The notes below the pieces were generated by a model. The model made no database searches. It had not been told where the DNA came from and saw nothing but the letters and a program-made list of their open reading frames with translations. A DNA stretch of 64,000 nucleotides from Centrapalus pauciflorus (taxonomy: Eukaryota > Streptophyta > Magnoliopsida > Asterales > Asteraceae): the NCBI GenBank assembly GCA_020465985.1, contig JAANYP010006670.1, positions 124,001-188,000 of the forward strand. The letters are read 5' to 3'. Made by a program: the position numbers and the translations under genes. This document shows positions 61,018 through 64,000 of this stretch, piece after piece. How positions within the stretch are numbered: the stretch's first letter is position 1; each line of letters opens with the position of its first letter.

Positions 61018-63000
61018 TGTAACATCCCAAAATTTCAATGTATTATTTTATTTTAGAAATCCAATTTTTTATTTACATATTCACTCGATAAATGAAAATT
61101 AAATAAAAAATGACTTAATGCCTAAATTGGTGAAATGTTCTTTTAAAACATAAATTTTCACAGAAGTGAGAATTATGCAATTCCGACTCCATATTTGGAT
61201 TCCTTACAAAAAATGATAAACGAATCGACTATGTGTAACGCCCATATTTTCATATAAATATTTAAATGTGAGAATTGAGGAGTTATCATTTATAATTATT
61301 AAATATGAATGTAATTCCTGGATTATAAAACTAAAATTTAAAGGAACCAAATAATGATGAAATGACACTTTAAAAGTTAAAAAACAAACTAAACATCGTC
61401 ACCATTTTTTATTTTCTCAATCATCTTCACCATTTTTTTTCACTTCAAGTATTCTAGTCACATCACTCATTTTTCATATCTGTTAAAGATCATCAGATGA
61501 AACTTGTTAATGATGAAACAATCTGAAATGAATCGTTTTACTCACCATTTTCACCATTTTTTTAAGAAGCACGTAGACCACGTAAATGGAGTTTTCATGA
61601 TAACTTCATGAGTTTCAAAATATAACCCTTAAAACAACAAGAAATCTTGAAAACGAAGTTAGAAAAAGTTGGTTCCGAGAATTTTGGAATTAAAGTTTGG
61701 ATTAAAAACATTGTAGAATTCAAGGATTAAAGAGAGTTGTGTGGGTTTGGGTGGTTGTCGTAGGCTGCGGCGGCACTGCTGCCGCCATCGTCGCCGGCCT
61801 CTTGCTTTCGTGGTCGACGTTGGTTCTGCACTCTGTTTCTTTTTTCTTTCTCTAGTCGCATGTGCAGAAAACTAAACAGGTGAATTGATTTCTTTTTCTT
61901 GGGCCTGGGTCAAGTAAAGGGTTTAATGAGAGGGTTTAAGAATTGGGCTGAAAGCCCCAAATCTGATTTTTTTAAAGGGTTAACCATCCGATTTTTAATT
62001 TTTTTTTTAATTTAGTCACTAAACTTTTTTTGTTTCGGGTTAACCACTAAATTTTTTTTGTATCCATATTTAGCCACTAAACTATCTTTTTACTGATTTA
62101 ATCACTGAAAATTATCCCAATTTGGCCACTAAACTACCATATTTTGTATCGATTTAACCATTAATTTTATTCATTATTCCCAAAATAAAACATAAAACAA
62201 AAGTTTAGTAGTTAAATCATGACAAAAAATAGTTTAGTGGTTAATGGAACAAATCTGAAAGACGTATTGTCGAAATGGTACTTAATCTAGCAAAAAATGA
62301 AGGGGAGTGGGTTCTTTGTTTTGTCTTGGGCTAAGAGAGAAAAAAAAATGTTGGTATGATTTTGGTCTGATTGGGCTTGGGGCCAAAATCAGTATTATTA
62401 TTACAACAATCATTTTTGGGCCACGAAATTAGTTAGTATTTTTTGGGTTGCACATTTTATTAAGTGTACTAAGTTTATAAGTCTAATTATTTTAGACTTC
62501 ACCTTTTCAAGTAAATCATTGTTTATAAATATATTTAATTTATTTATATAGTTGAATAAGAAATTTTATATGATCATGAGTTTAAAGTATTTTATAAAAA
62601 GAGATTGATACCTTCTAATTTGGTCCTTTACACTAGTATTAGAAATGAGTATATTCAACTTAATTATAAATTTATATAAATGGGTATTAATTTTATTAAG
62701 AAATTAAATATTTAGTTCATAAAATTCAAGGTATTAATTTAATTAATAACTAGATTATCGATTCGTTAAATTTAAACGGAATTATAGTTGAAATACTTCA
62801 AGAAGGAAATGACGAGTCATGTAATCGATTTAATCATTTAGCCATAGTATGTTCGATACCTATAATTGTTAGCTAAATACCCTAATATTTCAAGTTTAAT
62901 TAATTTTAACGATTTCACCACATAATTAATATTTATCAAATTAGTCACCAAACCTTGGAATTATATGTCAATCGAAAATTTTAAATTTAGATAAATAAAT
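61018..63000 (+). repeat. LTR-like remnants with a nested MITE
   Basis: Two TGTAAC(A/G)(T/C)CCC starts (61018 and 61236) resemble the 5' end of the solo LTR at 3067. A GC-rich patch (61740-61860) parallels that LTR's interior. No …GTTACA terminus or partner was found, so these look like truncated or nested LTR fragments. Confidence 0.4.
61977..62287. mobile_element. Diverged relative of the 35126-35449 MITE
   Basis: Shares GGGTTAA at the left, the run of TTTAG(T/C)CACTAAAC motifs, the central CCCAAAATA(A/G)A, and the right arm ATAGTTTAGTGG…GGTACTTAATC, in the same order as the copy at 35126. No flanking 9-bp duplication remains. Confidence 0.7.
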
Positions 63001-63167
63001 AACATTAAGGAACGTGCTTGTGATTAGGTTTGGTTGGCCGTGATTTCGTCGATAGTGCTTCAAAGAGGCAATTTTGACGGCATTGTGAGTAAAAGATTTA
63101 TCTGCTTGAATATTAATACGTGTTTTTGCATATTTGTTATATCTGATTCATTTGTATCACATACCAT

Positions 63168-64000
63168 CAGAGATGCACATTCACCCGATCATAACCGAAC
63201 CGGTTCGGATAAAAACCTTTTATACCCGGTCCGGTTTATAACCGGTTTTGGGCCGGCTAAAGTGTAACCGGTATAACCGGTTTAGGATATAAAAAACCGG
63301 TTTTCGAACGAAATAACCGATTTTTAGAATTCTTTTTTTTTGGGCTTCGGTTTGGGGCTTTTTTTTTGTTTTGGGCTCTTCTTTTATATTTTGGACTTTT
63401 TTTTTGGGCTATAATTTCTTTTTGTTTTGGGCTAACATTTTTTAATTTTGGGCTATAAATCTATAATTTATAAATTATAAGAGAAAAGAGATTACCAAAT
63501 TTATAATTAATTATAATTTATAAATTAAGTTAAACACATATATTTTACTCCAATCAAATATATTTTTATATTATTTTTGATTATAAAATACATAAGAAGT
63601 TTAAAAATTCAAATTACGACAACTTATAATTCAAACTACGACAACTTATAATTCAAACTACGACAACTAAAAATTCGCAATGTTGTATTTTCTTTTCTTT
63701 TATTCACCCAAATTTTGGTATTCGGGTTCTATATCGTCGTCGTCTTCGTTATCTTCTTCGTTTGGGGGTGATATTCCAAGTTCAACTTCTTCGTTGTGTA
63801 TATTTGTTTCCAACTCGACGTCGATTTAATCTTCTAATGTCGTTACGTGTTGCACTCGAGCCGCTCCATCCAAATAATCCTTCAAACATATACAACATTC
63901 TATCGACTCCGGACTTAGTCTCGACCTCCGTTGCGATATAACCCTGCCACTAACAGAAAAATCGGATTCCGAAGCTACCGTGGAAGCTTGGACGGTTAGT
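63168..64000 (-). mobile_element. hAT transposon, 3' part (runs off the window)
   Basis: A candidate terminal sequence CAGAGATGCACATTCACCCG at 63168 is followed by a subterminal block dense in ACCGGTT/AACCGGT motifs (63196-63320), typical of hAT ends. A three-copy 22-bp repeat (AATTCAAACTACGACAACTTAT) occupies about 63607-63668. The transposase C-terminus then lies on the minus strand. Confidence 0.75.
63700..64000 (-). pseudogene. hAT transposase C-terminal (dimerisation) region, partial, with in-frame stop
   Basis: The minus-strand frame entering at 64000 reads LTVQASTVASESDFSVSGRV, then ISQRRSRLSPESIECCICLK and DYLDGAARVQHVTTLED. This is the conserved hAT C-terminal dimerisation motif of BED-finger/RICESLEEPER-like transposases. 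A TAA at 63826-63828 follows ED. The same frame then continues open for about 40 codons with an acidic tail (…ELETNIHNEEVELG, …EEDNEDDDDDIEPEYQNLGE) to a second TAA at 63700-63702. The first stop differs from a Gln codon by one base, so it probably truncates a once longer protein by its tail. The catalytic core is outside the window. Confidence 0.82.

Overview
The window is 64 kb of AT-rich nuclear DNA from a flowering plant, probably a eudicot. The genes are multi-exon with GT/AG introns and encode plant-type proteins, including a plastid-targeted enoyl-ACP reductase, a FAD2 desaturase with a long intron in its 5' leader and an NPF nitrate/peptide-family transporter. The remainder is dominated by small non-autonomous transposons. 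An Asteraceae origin is only an impression from the repeat and FAD2 sequence style.

Layout: 1-7.5 kb is a repeat block (hAT-type MITE, a complete miniature LTR element, and a solo LTR nested in an inverted-repeat element). 7.8-13.1 kb (+) is an EMSY-LIKE chromatin-reader gene. 15.6-20.2 kb (-) is enoyl-ACP reductase (MOD1/ENR), tail-to-tail with the former and with MITEs in its introns. 20.3-30.6 kb is AT-rich intergenic DNA with MITEs and a 1.5 kb inverted-repeat element. 30.6-33.1 kb (+) is an NPF7-type transporter. 33.1-44.5 kb is a transposon graveyard (nested Mutator-like MITEs, Helitrons, a hAT remnant, and a Mutator-like element with a 115-bp tandem array and a long GA microsatellite). 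44.6-46.8 kb (+) is a CCCH/KH/CCCH zinc-finger RNA-binding protein. 47.9-53.7 kb (-) is a NOC2-type ribosome-biogenesis protein, tail-to-tail with the CCCH gene. 53.8-54.3 kb is a truncated LINE. 55.4-59.3 kb (+) is FAD2 with a 2.5 kb leader intron, head-to-head with NOC2. 59.3-64 kb holds MITEs, LTR-like remnants and the 3' part of a hAT transposase gene with an in-frame stop.

The six genes are housekeeping or metabolic and do not form an evident cluster. Two act in lipid metabolism (ENR in plastid fatty-acid elongation, FAD2 in ER desaturation), but they lie about 38 kb apart. I rebuilt exon structures by hand from splice signals and reading-frame continuity; all six coding frames close. 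I see no tRNA, rRNA, CRISPR or operon-like structure, and no credible previously undescribed gene system. The strongest structural signal is a set of insertions whose boundaries are fixed by exact or near-exact target-site duplications (3 bp, 5 bp, 8 bp, 9 bp and 16 bp), including nested pairs from which insertion order can be read.
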